In this document: positions 1-7,098 of the stretch, piece by piece | Position numbering within the stretch: the first letter of the stretch is position 1 | Layout of the letters: every line of letters begins with the position of its first letter | Assembly: GCA_019752915.1 (NCBI GenBank) | Contig: JAIELO010000025.1 | Location: 1 to 16,026 of the forward strand | Origin: Burkholderiaceae bacterium | Lineage (GTDB): Bacteria > Pseudomonadota > Gammaproteobacteria > Burkholderiales > Burkholderiaceae_D | DNA length: 16,026 bases | Direction of reading: 5' to 3' | Made by a program: the position numbers and the translations under genes | Notes under the pieces: model-generated | Databases searched by the model: none | What the model saw: the letters and a program-made list of their open reading frames with translations, nothing else | Told to the model about the DNA's origin: nothing

Positions 1-1596
1 CAGCCAGGCGTCGATACCGCTTTTCTCGATCAGCTGGGCGACTTGTTCCAGCAGCTCCGGCGTACGTGGATGCAGCTCACCGCTTTCCTTGTGTACCACG
101 AAGGCCATCGGCACACCCCACTGGCGCTGACGCGACAGGGTCCAGTCGGGACGGTTGGCGATCATGCCGTGCAGGCGGGCCTGGCCCCAGTCCGGGAAGA
201 ACTTGGTCTGGTCGATGCCGGCCAGTGCGCTCTGGCGCAGAGTCGGGCCGCCGTCTTTCGGCGTGGTGTCCATGCCGGCGAACCACTGCGAGGTAGCGCG
301 GTAGATGATCGGGGTTTTATGACGCCAGCAGTGCATATAGCTGTGGTCGAACATCTTCACTTCGAACAGCGCGCCGACTTCTTTCAGGGCGTTGCAGATC
401 GGTTTCGAGGCTTCCCAGATGGTCATGCCGCCGAACAGTGGCAGGGTGGCGGCGAATTTGCCGTCGCCCAGCACTGGCGTGAGGATGTTTTCGTCCTTCA
501 TGCCATGCGCGCGGCAGGAGATAAAGTCGTCCAGACCGTAGGCTGGCGCCGAGTGCACCACACCGGTACCGCTTTCGGTGGTGACGTATTCGGCCAGGTA
601 CATCGGCGACAGACGGTCGAAGAAGGCGTCCGAGGCGTGCAGCGGGTGACGGAAGCTGATGCCGGCCAGCGCTGCGCCGTGGCAGGTGGCGATGGTAGTG
701 CCTTCCAGTTTGTAGCGTGCCAGGCAGCTCTCCACCAGATCCTGCGCCAGAATCAGCAGCAATGGCTGGCCATCACGCTCGGTCTGCACCAGCGAGTAGA
801 GTACTTCGGCGTTGACGTTGAGTGCCTGATTCGACGGGATGGTCCACGGGGTGGTGGTCCAGATCACGATGAAGCCGTTTTGAGTCGGCAGTTGCGGCAG
901 ATTGAAAGCCGTTGCCAGCTTGTCGAATTCGGCGAACTTGAAGCCAACGTCGATCGCCGGATCGCGCTTGTCCTGGTATTCCACTTCCGCTTCGGCCAGC
1001 GCCGAGCCGCAATCGAAGCACCAGTTGACCGGCTTCAGACCACGGTAGACATAGCCCTTTTCCAGCAGCTTGCCGAGCGCGCGCAGTTCGTCCGCTTCGT
1101 TCGAGTAGTTCATGGTCAGGTAAGGGTTGTCCCACTCGCCCAGCACGCCCAGACGGATGAAGTCCTTGCGCTGACGCTCAACCTGTTCCTTGGCATAGGC
1201 GCGTGCCTTGCTCAGGACTTCGGCGGTCGGCAGGTTTTTGCCGAACTGCTTTTCGATCTGGATTTCGATCGGCATACCGTGGCAATCCCAGCCCGGTACA
1301 TACGGTGCGTCGTAGCCTTCGAAGCCGCGCGCCTTGACCACCATGTCTTTCAGGATCTTGTTGACGGCGTGACCGATGTGGATGTCACCGTTGGCGTACG
1401 GTGGACCATCGTGCAGGATGAATTTCGGACGACCGGCCGCAGCTTTGCGCACCCGTTCGTAGATTTTCTTTTCCTGCCATTGCTGAACCCAGCCCGGTTC
1501 GCGCTTGGCCATATCGCCGCGCATCGGGAACGGGGTTTCGGTCATATTGACCGGGTATTTGCTTTCAGGTTTTTTCGCAGATTTATTATCGGACAT
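1..1596 (-). CDS. ileS: Isoleucyl-tRNA synthetase, N-terminal 532 residues (cut by window edge)
   Basis: Cytoplasmic class Ia aminoacyl-tRNA synthetase that charges tRNA-Ile. The reading frame from ATG at 1596 is open to base 1; 532 of roughly 930-960 usual codons are present, so the 3' end lies outside. The start MSDNKS and the following [12 protein letters not shown] match the family's N-terminus. The HIGH ATP-binding motif is HIGH at residues 73-76 within [23 protein letters not shown] follows. The CP1 editing domain shows [11 protein letters not shown] near residue 246 and [16 protein letters not shown] further on. [13 protein letters not shown] near residue 485 belongs to the second half of the catalytic core. 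The KMSKS loop and the C-terminal zinc region would lie beyond the window. It follows ribF after 65 bases. No clear Shine-Dalgarno precedes the ATG. Identity is very safe. Confidence 0.97.
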   Translation of the reverse strand, partial: MSDNKSAKKPESKYPVNMTETPFPMRGDMAKREPGWVQQWQEKKIYERVRKAAAGRPKFILHDGPPYANGDIHIGHAVNKILKDMVVKARGFEGYDAPYVPGWDCHGMPIEIQIEKQFGKNLPTAEVLSKARAYAKEQVERQRKDFIRLGVLGEWDNPYLTMNYSNEADELRALGKLLEKGYVYRGLKPVNWCFDCGSALAEAEVEYQDKRDPAIDVGFKFAEFDKLATAFNLPQLPTQNGFIVIWTTTPWTIPSNQALNVNAEVLYSLVQTERDGQPLLLILAQDLVESCLARYKLEGTTIATCHGAALAGISFRHPLHASDAFFDRLSPMYLAEYVTTESGTGVVHSAPAYGLDDFISCRAHGMKDENILTPVLGDGKFAATLPLFGGMTIWEASKPICNALKEVGALFEVKMFDHSYMHCWRHKTPIIYRATSQWFAGMDTTPKDGGPTLRQSALAGIDQTKFFPDWGQARLHGMIANRPDWTLSRQRQWGVPMAFVVHKESGELHPRTPELLEQVAQLIEKSGIDAWL

Positions 1597-1639
1597 GGTG
1601 ATCTATTCAGTGATTTGATTCGGATGTTCTGGGTAGCCG

Positions 1640-1661
1640 GCGCGCGTAGCTGATCGCGCGC
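1640..1661 (-). other. GC-rich stem-loop between ribF and ileS
   Basis: Seven-base arms GCGCGCG (1640-1646) and CGCGCGC (1655-1661) are perfectly complementary around an 8-base loop. It begins right after the ribF stop codon (1662-1664) and has no T-run on either side, so it is unlikely to be a full terminator. An effect on mRNA stability or partial termination before ileS is an inference. Confidence 0.55.
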
Positions 1662-2645
1662 TCAAATTCGGTCGGTGGCGGTAACGGCGCCGTCGCGCGG
1701 CGGTATGCGTTCGGCGAAATAGGCTCTGGCGACGGCCGCATCGTGGTCGATGGCGGCGGTCAGGGTGGCCAGATCGGTGTATTTTTCTTCGTCGCGGATC
1801 TTGTACAGGAATTCCACCCGCACCTGTTTGCCGTAGCAGTCGCCCTGGAAATCGAACAGGTGCACTTCCAGCAGTACCCGGCCACTGTCGTCCACCGTCG
1901 GGCGTACGCCCAGACTGGCTACGGCCGGCCGCGCGACCTCACCCAGTCCGTGCACCTGCACGATGAAGATACCGGTCAGGGCAGGGCGATGCGGCACGCG
2001 TAGATTGAGGGTCGGGAAACCCAGTGTGCGGCCCAGTTTCTGACCATGGATGACATGGCCGGAGATGGCATAAGGATGGCCCAGCAGGGCTTCGGCCTGC
2101 TGGAAATTGCCCACGGCCAGCGCGGCGCGCACGGCCGACGAGGAGACCCGCAGATCGCCCTGCGTCACCGTGTCCAGCGTTTGCACTTCAAAGCCGTAGC
2201 GCTGACCGGCTTCCATCAGCATGGCCACATTGCCGGCGCGCCGCGCGCCATAGCAGAAATCGTCGCCCACCATCAGCCATTTTACGTGCAGACCCTCGAC
2301 CAGCACCTGTTCGGTAAATTGCTGGGGCGTGAGGGCGGCAAACGGCGCGGAGAAATGCTCGACGATGACGCGGTCGATGCCGTTATCGGATAGCGATTGC
2401 AGTTTGTCGCGCAGATTGGCGATGCGCGGTGGTGCCTTGCTCAGGTCGCCGGCTTTGCGGGCAAAGAATTCGCGCGGATGGGGTTCGAAGGTCATCACGG
2501 CCGCTTCCAGTCCCAGCGTGCTGGCTGCCGCCCGCACGCGACCAAGCAATGCCTGATGGCCCAGATGGACACCGTCAAAATTGCCGATCGTCAGAGCGCA
2601 GGGCGCACGCGCCGCCGCATTGGGGAGACCTCGAAATACCTTCAT
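1662..2645 (-). CDS. ribF: Bifunctional riboflavin kinase / FMN adenylyltransferase
   Basis: Makes FMN from riboflavin and ATP, then FAD from FMN and ATP, in the cytoplasm. The 327-residue length is normal for bacterial RibF. The N-terminal adenylyltransferase domain carries GNFDGVHLGH at residues 21-30 and the RVSSSAVR motif near 166-173. The C-terminal riboflavin kinase domain begins near 190 with GRTLGFPTLNL (205-215), the PTxN flavokinase motif, and continues with LEVHLFDFQGDCYG (259-272). The start MKVFRG agrees with known RibF N-termini. No evident Shine-Dalgarno precedes it, although a perfect -10 box lies upstream. ileS follows after 65 bases, the common ribF-ileS order, so co-transcription is likely. 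Confidence 0.96.
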   Translation of the reverse strand: MKVFRGLPNAAARAPCALTIGNFDGVHLGHQALLGRVRAAASTLGLEAAVMTFEPHPREFFARKAGDLSKAPPRIANLRDKLQSLSDNGIDRVIVEHFSAPFAALTPQQFTEQVLVEGLHVKWLMVGDDFCYGARRAGNVAMLMEAGQRYGFEVQTLDTVTQGDLRVSSSAVRAALAVGNFQQAEALLGHPYAISGHVIHGQKLGRTLGFPTLNLRVPHRPALTGIFIVQVHGLGEVARPAVASLGVRPTVDDSGRVLLEVHLFDFQGDCYGKQVRVEFLYKIRDEEKYTDLATLTAAIDHDAAVARAYFAERIPPRDGAVTATDRI

Positions 2646-2678
2646 GGGATTTGGGTGGAAACTGTCGCTAAAGGGGAG

Positions 2679-2708
2679 ATTATACGGTTTGTTGGCTCTG
2701 GCTGACAG
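2679..2708 (-). promoter_or_regulatory. Candidate ribF promoter
   Basis: On the minus strand a perfect TATAAT sits at 2684-2679. The expected -35 position (about 2702-2708) holds only poor matches such as TGTCAG or CTGTCA. Transcription would begin near 2672 and leave a leader of about 27 bases with no obvious ribosome binding site. The repeat array at 2707-2785 abuts the -35 region, so an activator could be involved (inference). Confidence 0.5.
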
Positions 2709-2785
2709 TTAACTGGCAATTAACTGGCGGGTTAGCTGGCAGCTAAGTGGCAGCTAAGTGGCAGCTAAGTGGCAGCTAAGCTGGC
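2707..2785. repeat. Seven-unit 11-12 bp degenerate tandem repeat upstream of ribF
   Basis: Units read on the plus strand, each ending TGGC: AGTTAACTGGC (2707), AATTAACTGGC (2718), GGGTTAGCTGGC (2729), AGCTAAGTGGC (2741, 2752 and 2763, identical) and AGCTAAGCTGGC (2774). The three central copies are perfect; the outer ones have diverged and two are 12 bp. The array lies between the terminator of the TPR gene and the ribF -10 box. The period is close to one DNA helical turn. It could be a minisatellite from slippage or a stacked protein-binding site; the sequence alone cannot say which. Confidence 0.85.
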
Positions 2786-2850
2786 AAGTGCGCCCCTTGT
2801 CAGGGGGCTGTGGCGGCGATTTTGCGCCTGGCCAGCCTCGCTTTGCGGGC

Positions 2851-2883
2851 AAAAAAAACGCCGCCGGCACGGGGCCGGCGGCG
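2851..2883 (-). terminator. Rho-independent terminator of the tonB operon
   Basis: On the minus strand a perfect 10-bp GC stem (arms at 2883-2874 and 2868-2859, CGCCGCCGGC paired with GCCGGCGGCG) with a 5-base loop is followed at once by eight T residues (2858-2851). It lies 25 bases after the TAA of the TPR-protein gene. It would separate this operon from ribF, which needs its own promoter. Confidence 0.95.
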
Positions 2884-2908
2884 CTGGGAACGCTACAACC
2901 GTCGAAAA

Positions 2909-4129
2909 TTACGAACGGTTCAGGTTCAGGGTCCAGTAACGGGCCAGATCGGCAGCGCCGTCTTTGCCTTTGACCGATTTCAGGGTGCTCAGGGCTGCAG
3001 CTTTCTTGCCAGCGATCGACTGGGCGATGCCGAGGTGCAGTTTGACAGCTTCCGGATTACGGGCCGAATCCAGTTTCACAGCCTGTTCCATCAGTGGCAG
3101 ACCTTTGTCGGCTTTGCCAGCGGTAACCAGCGCGAAGCCCAGGTTGGCCAGTGCGTCAGCATCCTTGTTCTTGACGGCTTCCGCTTCGGTAGCGGCCAGC
3201 TTGGCATCGAACTCGGTCTGGGTTTTGACAGCCAGATCTTTCAGACGCTGGTGACGGGCGGCATCGGAACCGGTGCCCAGTGCGCCTTTTTTGTAGCCCT
3301 GATCAATGATCTTGGCCGCTTCGGCAGGGTTGCCCACTTGCAGAGCCAGCTGGGACATTTCCATGTATTCGCTAGGCTTGCTCAGCAGACCATTGGCCAG
3401 ACGCAGACGCAGCACGTCCAGCGACAGCGACGAGGCGAAGCCCGGCTTGCCGGAAACGCGGTTCAGCAGGTCAGCCCAGTAGCTGGTTTTCGGATAGGCG
3501 CCAGCCAGTTTTTCCAGGGTCTGGACGTAGCCTTCCTTGTCGTTCTGCTTCAGCTGGATGTTGGCCAGCATTTGCAGCGACGCTTCCGAGGCACCTTTGG
3601 CGCCTTGCAGTTCCTTGGCTGCTTCAGCGTATTTGCCGCTGATGTAGTAGGTCTGGATCAGCAGCTCATGCATCTGTCCGTCGCTTGGATTGTCTTTCAG
3701 CGCGCGCTGGATCCAGGTGATGGCTTTTGGATAGTCTTTGGCGCGGTAGTAGATACCAGCCAGAGCCTGGGTGAATTTCGGCGCTTCGGCAGGGGACAGC
3801 TTGCCGGAGTTGATGACCGTTTCGAAGGCCTTGGCGGCGGCGTCGTTATCGCCAGCGGCAGCTGCGGCCGAAGCGCGGGTGCGCTCGATCATATAGGTTT
3901 CATTCGGGGTCTTGCCACCGACAGCGTCGGTTTCTTTCAGTTTGGCCAGCGCTTCCTTGTTTTTGCCAGCCGCGGCCAGTTTCTGTGCTTCTTGCAGCGG
4001 TTTGCCGATTTCGGCGCGCACTGCTTCGGCAGCGTAAGCAACCGAGGAAAAGCCGGCCAGAGGAGCTGCTGCAGTGAAACCAATAGCGGCCATTACCAGG
4101 CCGAGATGAGCGAGACGAAACTTGGTCAT
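2909..4129 (-). CDS. Secreted tetratricopeptide-repeat protein of the TonB operon
   Basis: A 406-residue protein with a Sec signal peptide: basic start MTKFR, hydrophobic stretch 7-30, and probable cleavage after AYA at residue 33. The mature part is alpha-helical and Ala/Lys/Leu-rich. TPR-like helix pairs are visible around AGIYYRAKDYPKAITWIQRA (about 125-145), TYYISGKYAEAAKEL and ALVTAGKADKGLPLMEQAVKL. It is the last gene of the tonB-exbB-exbD-exbD operon, starting 67 bases after the second exbD, with a weak AAAGAA ribosome site. TPR proteins recur beside exbD genes in several proteobacteria, and in Vibrio a TPR protein (TtpA/TtpC type) takes part in TonB2 function. A periplasmic helper role in TonB-dependent transport is therefore a reasonable inference, but there is no catalytic motif and the partner is unknown. 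Confidence 0.85.
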   Translation of the reverse strand: MTKFRLAHLGLVMAAIGFTAAAPLAGFSSVAYAAEAVRAEIGKPLQEAQKLAAAGKNKEALAKLKETDAVGGKTPNETYMIERTRASAAAAAGDNDAAAKAFETVINSGKLSPAEAPKFTQALAGIYYRAKDYPKAITWIQRALKDNPSDGQMHELLIQTYYISGKYAEAAKELQGAKGASEASLQMLANIQLKQNDKEGYVQTLEKLAGAYPKTSYWADLLNRVSGKPGFASSLSLDVLRLRLANGLLSKPSEYMEMSQLALQVGNPAEAAKIIDQGYKKGALGTGSDAARHQRLKDLAVKTQTEFDAKLAATEAEAVKNKDADALANLGFALVTAGKADKGLPLMEQAVKLDSARNPEAVKLHLGIAQSIAGKKAAALSTLKSVKGKDGAADLARYWTLNLNRS

Positions 4130-4153
4130 GGATATTCTTTCATCAAAATGCGA

Positions 4154-4179
4154 AATAGGCAGGAATGGTCCTGCCTATT
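4154..4179 (-). other. Perfect stem-loop between exbD and TPR gene
   Basis: Arms AATAGGCAGGA (4154-4164) and TCCTGCCTATT (4169-4179) pair over 11 bp around a 4-base loop. The hairpin starts 17 bases after the exbD stop and ends 24 bases before the TPR-gene ATG. No real T-run follows. It could lower read-through or protect the upstream message from 3' decay, setting a different dose for the TPR protein (inference). Confidence 0.7.
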
Positions 4180-4196
4180 GTTGAACATATAACTGT

Positions 4197-4628
4197 TTAT
4201 TGGAACTGTTCGTTACCGACCAGACCAATTTTGGTCACGCCCAAGCGTTGAGCCGCAGCCATTACGCCTGCCACGACTTTGTACGATACCAGCTTGTTCG
4301 GACGCAGATGCACTTCCGGCTGATCAGCTTGCGCTGCGACATCGGTCAGTTTCGCTTCCAGGGAGCTGCGGTCAGGAATGACCACGTTGTCCCACAGAAC
4401 CGTACCGTCGAAGTCGACGTCAATCGTGATGACCACTGGCTCTTTGACTGGCGGAGGCGGAGTGCCGACCGGCATGTTCAAGTTGACCGAGTGGTTGGCT
4501 TTAGGAATCGTAATGATCATCATGATAATCAGCACCAGCATCACGTCGATGAGGGGCGTCATATTCATTTCCATCATTGGTTCCGGATCCGCGCCTGCGC
4601 TGGCGGGGGAGCCGACATTCATACTCAT
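4197..4628 (-). CDS. exbD: ExbD-type biopolymer transport protein (second copy)
   Basis: Inner-membrane proton-channel partner of ExbB that energises TonB. The 143 residues show the ExbD plan: a short cytoplasmic tail, one membrane segment (about 24-44) beginning MTPLIDVMLVLIIMM, and a periplasmic domain. Asp28 in LIDVML is the expected proton-carrying residue. After the membrane helix there is an unusual proline patch, GTPPPPVKEP, where the first copy has a charged stretch. The N-terminus MSMNVGS resembles MSMSVGS of the first copy, which points to gene duplication. A good AAGGA ribosome site lies before ATG 4628. It follows the first exbD after 58 bases that contain a stem-loop. Paired exbD genes are known from other proteobacterial tonB operons, for example Xanthomonas. 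Confidence 0.94.
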   Translation of the reverse strand: MSMNVGSPASAGADPEPMMEMNMTPLIDVMLVLIIMMIITIPKANHSVNLNMPVGTPPPPVKEPVVITIDVDFDGTVLWDNVVIPDRSSLEAKLTDVAAQADQPEVHLRPNKLVSYKVVAGVMAAAQRLGVTKIGLVGNEQFQ

Positions 4629-4648
4629 GGTGTTTCCTTTTTAGAAGG

Positions 4649-4670
4649 GCAGACCGGCGAACCGGTCTGC
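4649..4670 (-). other. Stem-loop between the two exbD genes
   Basis: Nine-base perfect arms GCAGACCGG (4649-4657) and CCGGTCTGC (4662-4670) enclose a 4-base loop that reads TTCG on the transcribed strand. It lies 16 bases after the stop of the first exbD and just upstream of the AAGGA ribosome site of the second. No T-run follows. Likely an mRNA stability or processing element (inference). Confidence 0.7.
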
Positions 4671-4686
4671 GGTGCACTATTCGGGA

Positions 4687-5115
4687 TTAACCCTTATCAG
4701 GCGGTTCGGTGATGAAGCCGACCTTCTGAATACCAGCGCGCTGGGTAGTGTAAATAACCTTGCCGATTGCTTCGTAGCGTGTTTCTTGGTCGCCACGAAC
4801 ATGTACTTCTGGCTGAGGCAACTTAACTGCTTCCACCTTCAGAAAATCGAACAACTCATTCGCGTCGCGCATTTTCTTCTGATTCCAGTAGATGTCGCCA
4901 TCTTTGCTTACAACGATGTTGACATCTTCCGGCTTGGTCTGAATAACCTGGTTGGTTTCTTCTGGCAGCTGGATCTTGATCAGCTTCAGAACAACCGGGC
5001 TCGTGATCAGGAAGATAATCAGCAGAACCAACATGATGTCCACCAGGGGCGTCGTGTTGATTTCTGACATGACTTGATCTTCGTCTCCGCTATCGGAGCC
5101 TACGGACATCGACAT
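4687..5115 (-). CDS. exbD: ExbD-type biopolymer transport protein (first copy)
   Basis: The 142-residue ExbD subunit of the TonB energising complex. One membrane segment (about 23-43, TTPLVDIMLVLLIIFLITSP) carries Asp26 in LVDIML, matching the essential membrane Asp of E. coli ExbD. The periplasmic domain follows (IQLPEETNQ to the end). It starts six bases after the exbB stop, so translation is probably coupled; no strong Shine-Dalgarno is visible. Compared with the downstream copy it is closer to standard ExbD, lacks the proline patch, and has a more acidic N-terminus (DSGDEDQ). Confidence 0.95.
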   Translation of the reverse strand: MSMSVGSDSGDEDQVMSEINTTPLVDIMLVLLIIFLITSPVVLKLIKIQLPEETNQVIQTKPEDVNIVVSKDGDIYWNQKKMRDANELFDFLKVEAVKLPQPEVHVRGDQETRYEAIGKVIYTTQRAGIQKVGFITEPPDKG

Positions 5116-5121
5116 GATTAA

Positions 5122-6018
5122 TTATCCAATCTTTTTAGCGCCGGCAGCACGGCCAGCTTCGCTGGTGGACATAGCGCCCGAAACCAGTACGGAGTGCACG
5201 TCAGCCGAGAACGAACGTACATCTTCCATTGCCGATTTGTTACGACGTACCAGCCAGTTGTAACCCAGAACGGCTGGAACTGCCACGAACAGACCGAAAG
5301 CGGTCATGATCAGCGCTTCACCCACTGGACCTGCAACTTTGTCGATCGATGCGTTACCCGACATGCCGATAGCGATCAGTGCATTGTAAATACCCCAAAC
5401 GGTACCGAACAGACCGATGAACGGTGCGGTCGAACCAACGGTTGCCAGGAACGACAGGCCGTCTTGCAGACGCGATTGAACTTTATCAACAGCGCGCTGG
5501 ATCGACATCGTCACCCAGGTCGACAGGTCGATTTGTTCCAGCAGGGCGCCGTCGTGGTGCTGGGTAGCTTTGGTGCCGGTTTCAGCGATGAAACGGAATG
5601 GCGAGCCATCGGTCAGGGTAGCCGAACCAGCAGCGATCGACGATGCTTTCCAGAACTTAGCCGAGGTTTCTTTCGACTGTTTGAAGATTTTCATCTGGTC
5701 GATCAGTTTGGTCACGATGATGTACCACGAACCCATCGACATCAGCGACAGAATGATCAGGGTGCCACGCGAAACGAAACCTGCTTCCCATACAGCTGCG
5801 AAGCCGTAAGGATTGTCCACTTCTTCATGTGCGCCTTTAGCAGCTGGTGCTTCTGCTGCTGGGGCTGCCGCATCCGCTGGAGCGGCTGCTGGTGCCGAAG
5901 CGGCTGCCGAGGCTGGCGCATCTTCAGCGAAAGCTGGTGCGCTTACCAGGGCGGTGGCTGCGGTCACGGAAAACAGCACTGCGGCCAGTACAGCGGACAA
6001 ACGGGTATTCTTAAACAT
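5122..6018 (-). CDS. exbB: ExbB proton-channel subunit with signal-like N-terminus
   Basis: MotA/TolQ/ExbB-family membrane protein that forms the pentameric channel around ExbD and drives TonB. The 298 residues contain a cleavable-looking leader (MFKNTR, then a hydrophobic run, AFA at 29-31) and an Ala/Pro-rich stretch to about residue 60. Three membrane helices lie near 85-105, 186-212 and 234-257. The conserved core includes LATVGSTAPFIGLFGTVWGI (191-210) and GPVGEALIMTAFGLFVAVPA (230-249). E. coli ExbB is about 244 residues and lacks the long leader; extended N-termini with signal-like starts are known from other ExbB branches. GGAGG lies four bases before ATG 6018. tonB ends 82 bases upstream. 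Confidence 0.95.
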   Translation of the reverse strand: MFKNTRLSAVLAAVLFSVTAATALVSAPAFAEDAPASAAASAPAAAPADAAAPAAEAPAAKGAHEEVDNPYGFAAVWEAGFVSRGTLIILSLMSMGSWYIIVTKLIDQMKIFKQSKETSAKFWKASSIAAGSATLTDGSPFRFIAETGTKATQHHDGALLEQIDLSTWVTMSIQRAVDKVQSRLQDGLSFLATVGSTAPFIGLFGTVWGIYNALIAIGMSGNASIDKVAGPVGEALIMTAFGLFVAVPAVLGYNWLVRRNKSAMEDVRSFSADVHSVLVSGAMSTSEAGRAAGAKKIG

Positions 6019-6100
6019 GCTTCCTCCAAATTGATAATAATAAGATCGCTGAACTATTTGACAACGAAATCACAAGTGAGACTGAAGATACGGTCTCGGT

Positions 6101-6760
6101 TTAATCCAGCGACCAGACATACTGCACTGGTTGCCATTGCTGTTCAGGCTTGCCATCAACCGTGGCCGGCTTGAATCGGCATTTGCCCAAGGCGTTTTGC
6201 GCTGCTTTGTCCAAGTCGCGGAAGCCGGAAGACTTCGTGACTTTGGATTCCATCACCGCGCCATCTACACCGATCAGGAACGAAACGGTGGTGACACCGG
6301 TCTCTTCGTTACGCAGCGAGCTCTTCGGGTATTCAGGCTTGGCGCAGGTGCTCATGTCAGCGACTGCTGGCGTGCGCACCGATTTGGCTGGGCCAGGAGT
6401 CGCAGCCGGCGGAGCCGGAGGCTGTCTCTGGATGTCAGTCGTCGCTGGCTTGACGTTCGTCGCGTTACTAATAACGCTTTGTGCCGGCGGCGGCTGCTGC
6501 ACATTCACCTCAACTGGCGGGATGAAAGGCGGTGGTGGCGCTTTCATTTCCGGCGGAGGTGGTGGCGGAGGGAGTTCCTTCGGTGGAGGAGGTTTTACTT
6601 CCTCAATGATCTTGGTCTCCACTGGTGCGATCATTTTGCTTACCAGACGTTTGCCCAAGCCAGTCACGATGCCGTAAGCGACCAGGACGTGCAACAAAAC
6701 GACAATGGTAATGCCCGTAAAGTTCTTCCCGGTGCTTTTCTCGTTGTGCGTGAAATTCAT
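6101..6760 (-). CDS. tonB: TonB energy-transducing protein
   Basis: The 219-residue periplasm-spanning protein that carries ExbB/ExbD energy to TonB-dependent outer-membrane receptors. One N-terminal anchor (about 16-36, TGITIVVLLHVLVAYGIV) contains His24, matching the conserved His of the E. coli TonB anchor. A proline-rich spacer (about 54-82, with long PPPP runs) follows, and then the TonB C-terminal domain (about 139-219) with EYPKSSLRNEETG, VSFLIGVDGAV and CRFKPATVDG. ATG 6760 is chosen because GGAGAA lies seven bases before it; an in-frame TTG at 6781 has no such site. It heads the operon with exbB, two exbD genes and the TPR gene. No clear Fur box was recognised upstream. Confidence 0.95.
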   Translation of the reverse strand: MNFTHNEKSTGKNFTGITIVVLLHVLVAYGIVTGLGKRLVSKMIAPVETKIIEEVKPPPPKELPPPPPPPEMKAPPPPFIPPVEVNVQQPPPAQSVISNATNVKPATTDIQRQPPAPPAATPGPAKSVRTPAVADMSTCAKPEYPKSSLRNEETGVTTVSFLIGVDGAVMESKVTKSSGFRDLDKAAQNALGKCRFKPATVDGKPEQQWQPVQYVWSLD

Positions 6761-6767
6761 GCCTGCT

Positions 6768-6773
6768 TTCTCC
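6768..6773 (-). promoter_or_regulatory. Ribosome binding site deciding the tonB start
   Basis: GGAGAA on the minus strand, seven bases before ATG 6760. It favours this start over an in-frame TTG 21 bases upstream. Confidence 0.8.
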
Positions 6774-6849
6774 AATACCAACTCTTTTTGTTGCTACTAA
6801 ACCCCAAAATGGCGACACAAAACAACAGTCGCATCCGGGACGTCGGCGA

Positions 6850-6878
6850 ATTATACATACGAATTCTTGATTTTACAT
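6850..6878 (-). promoter_or_regulatory. Candidate proximal tonB promoter
   Basis: A perfect TATAAT at 6855-6850 on the minus strand, with a poor -35 (ATGTAA at 6878-6873) 17 bases upstream. The -35 area overlaps an inverted repeat AATTCT-N11-AGAATT (6862-6884) that could be an operator. Transcription would begin near 6843, giving a leader of about 83 bases. The weak -35 makes this tentative. Confidence 0.4.
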
Positions 6879-6941
6879 AGAATTTTCATCCCTTTAAATC
6901 GCTTTAATTTCATAGGGTTTTCCTCGTTGTTAGCGCTCTCA

Positions 6942-7001
6942 TTGCACCACGCTGAAGCATGGTGCAAGTCACTCCGGTGCATTTTCTGCACGCGATGCAC
7001 C
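6942..7001 (-). promoter_or_regulatory. Two dyads built from GGTGCA/TGCACC hexamers
   Basis: Dyad 1 (6942-6967): TTGCACCA and TGGTGCAA, perfect 8-base arms, with inner GC/GC pairing in the 10-base loop. Dyad 2 (6976-7001): GGTGCAT and ATGCACC, perfect 7-base arms with a 12-base loop. On the tonB-sense strand the hexamer order is GGTGCA, TGCACC, TGCACC, GGTGCA, so either outer arm can pair with either inner one. This may be a DNA operator or an RNA structure in a tonB leader. The half-site resembles that of NtrC, but the spacing does not fit. Confidence 0.6.
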
Positions 7002-7041
7002 ACGACATTACTTAGTTTTCCCTTAAGGCTAAAAACGGAAT

Positions 7042-7069
7042 TTTATATCTGTAAATTTACTACGCTCAA
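7042..7069 (-). promoter_or_regulatory. Candidate distal tonB promoter with palindromic spacer
   Basis: On the minus strand TTGAGC (7069-7064), 16 bases, then TATAAA (7047-7042). The spacer contains the perfect 10-bp palindrome GTAAATTTAC (7051-7060), placed where a repressor would block RNA polymerase. A transcript starting near 7035 would carry both GGTGCA hairpins in a leader of about 275 bases. No transcript evidence is available. Confidence 0.4.
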
Positions 7070-7098
7070 GTGATAATTCGGCTGTAAATCTTTCTGCT

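Noticed and set aside
43..1653. A 536-codon open frame on the plus strand opposite ileS
   Set aside because: It is the mirror of a highly conserved ileS reading frame; the protein resembles no family, and long antisense frames arise from GC-rich codon use.
2646..2672. FMN riboswitch before ribF
   Set aside because: The leader from the predicted start is about 27 bases, far too short, and no RFN-like conserved blocks are visible.
2810..4192. A 460-codon plus-strand open frame opposite the TPR gene
   Set aside because: It runs across the minus-strand terminator and mirrors the Ala/Lys-rich TPR gene; it has no family resemblance or ribosome site.
6078..6097. Hairpin GAGAC/GTCTC in the tonB-exbB gap
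   Set aside because: Only 5 bp with a 10-base loop; easily expected by chance.
5194..6174. A 326-codon plus-strand frame opposite exbB
   Set aside because: It covers a clear ExbB gene antisense; Cys/Trp/Arg-rich composition is typical of a shadow frame.
6943..6966. NtrC binding site (TGCACC and GGTGCA half-sites)
   Set aside because: Known NtrC sites have about 5 bases between these half-sites; here there are 12, a difference that is not a full helical turn.
6867..7073. A 68-codon small gene in the tonB spacer
   Set aside because: No ribosome site, no recognisable domain, and it overlaps the dyads and the candidate promoters.
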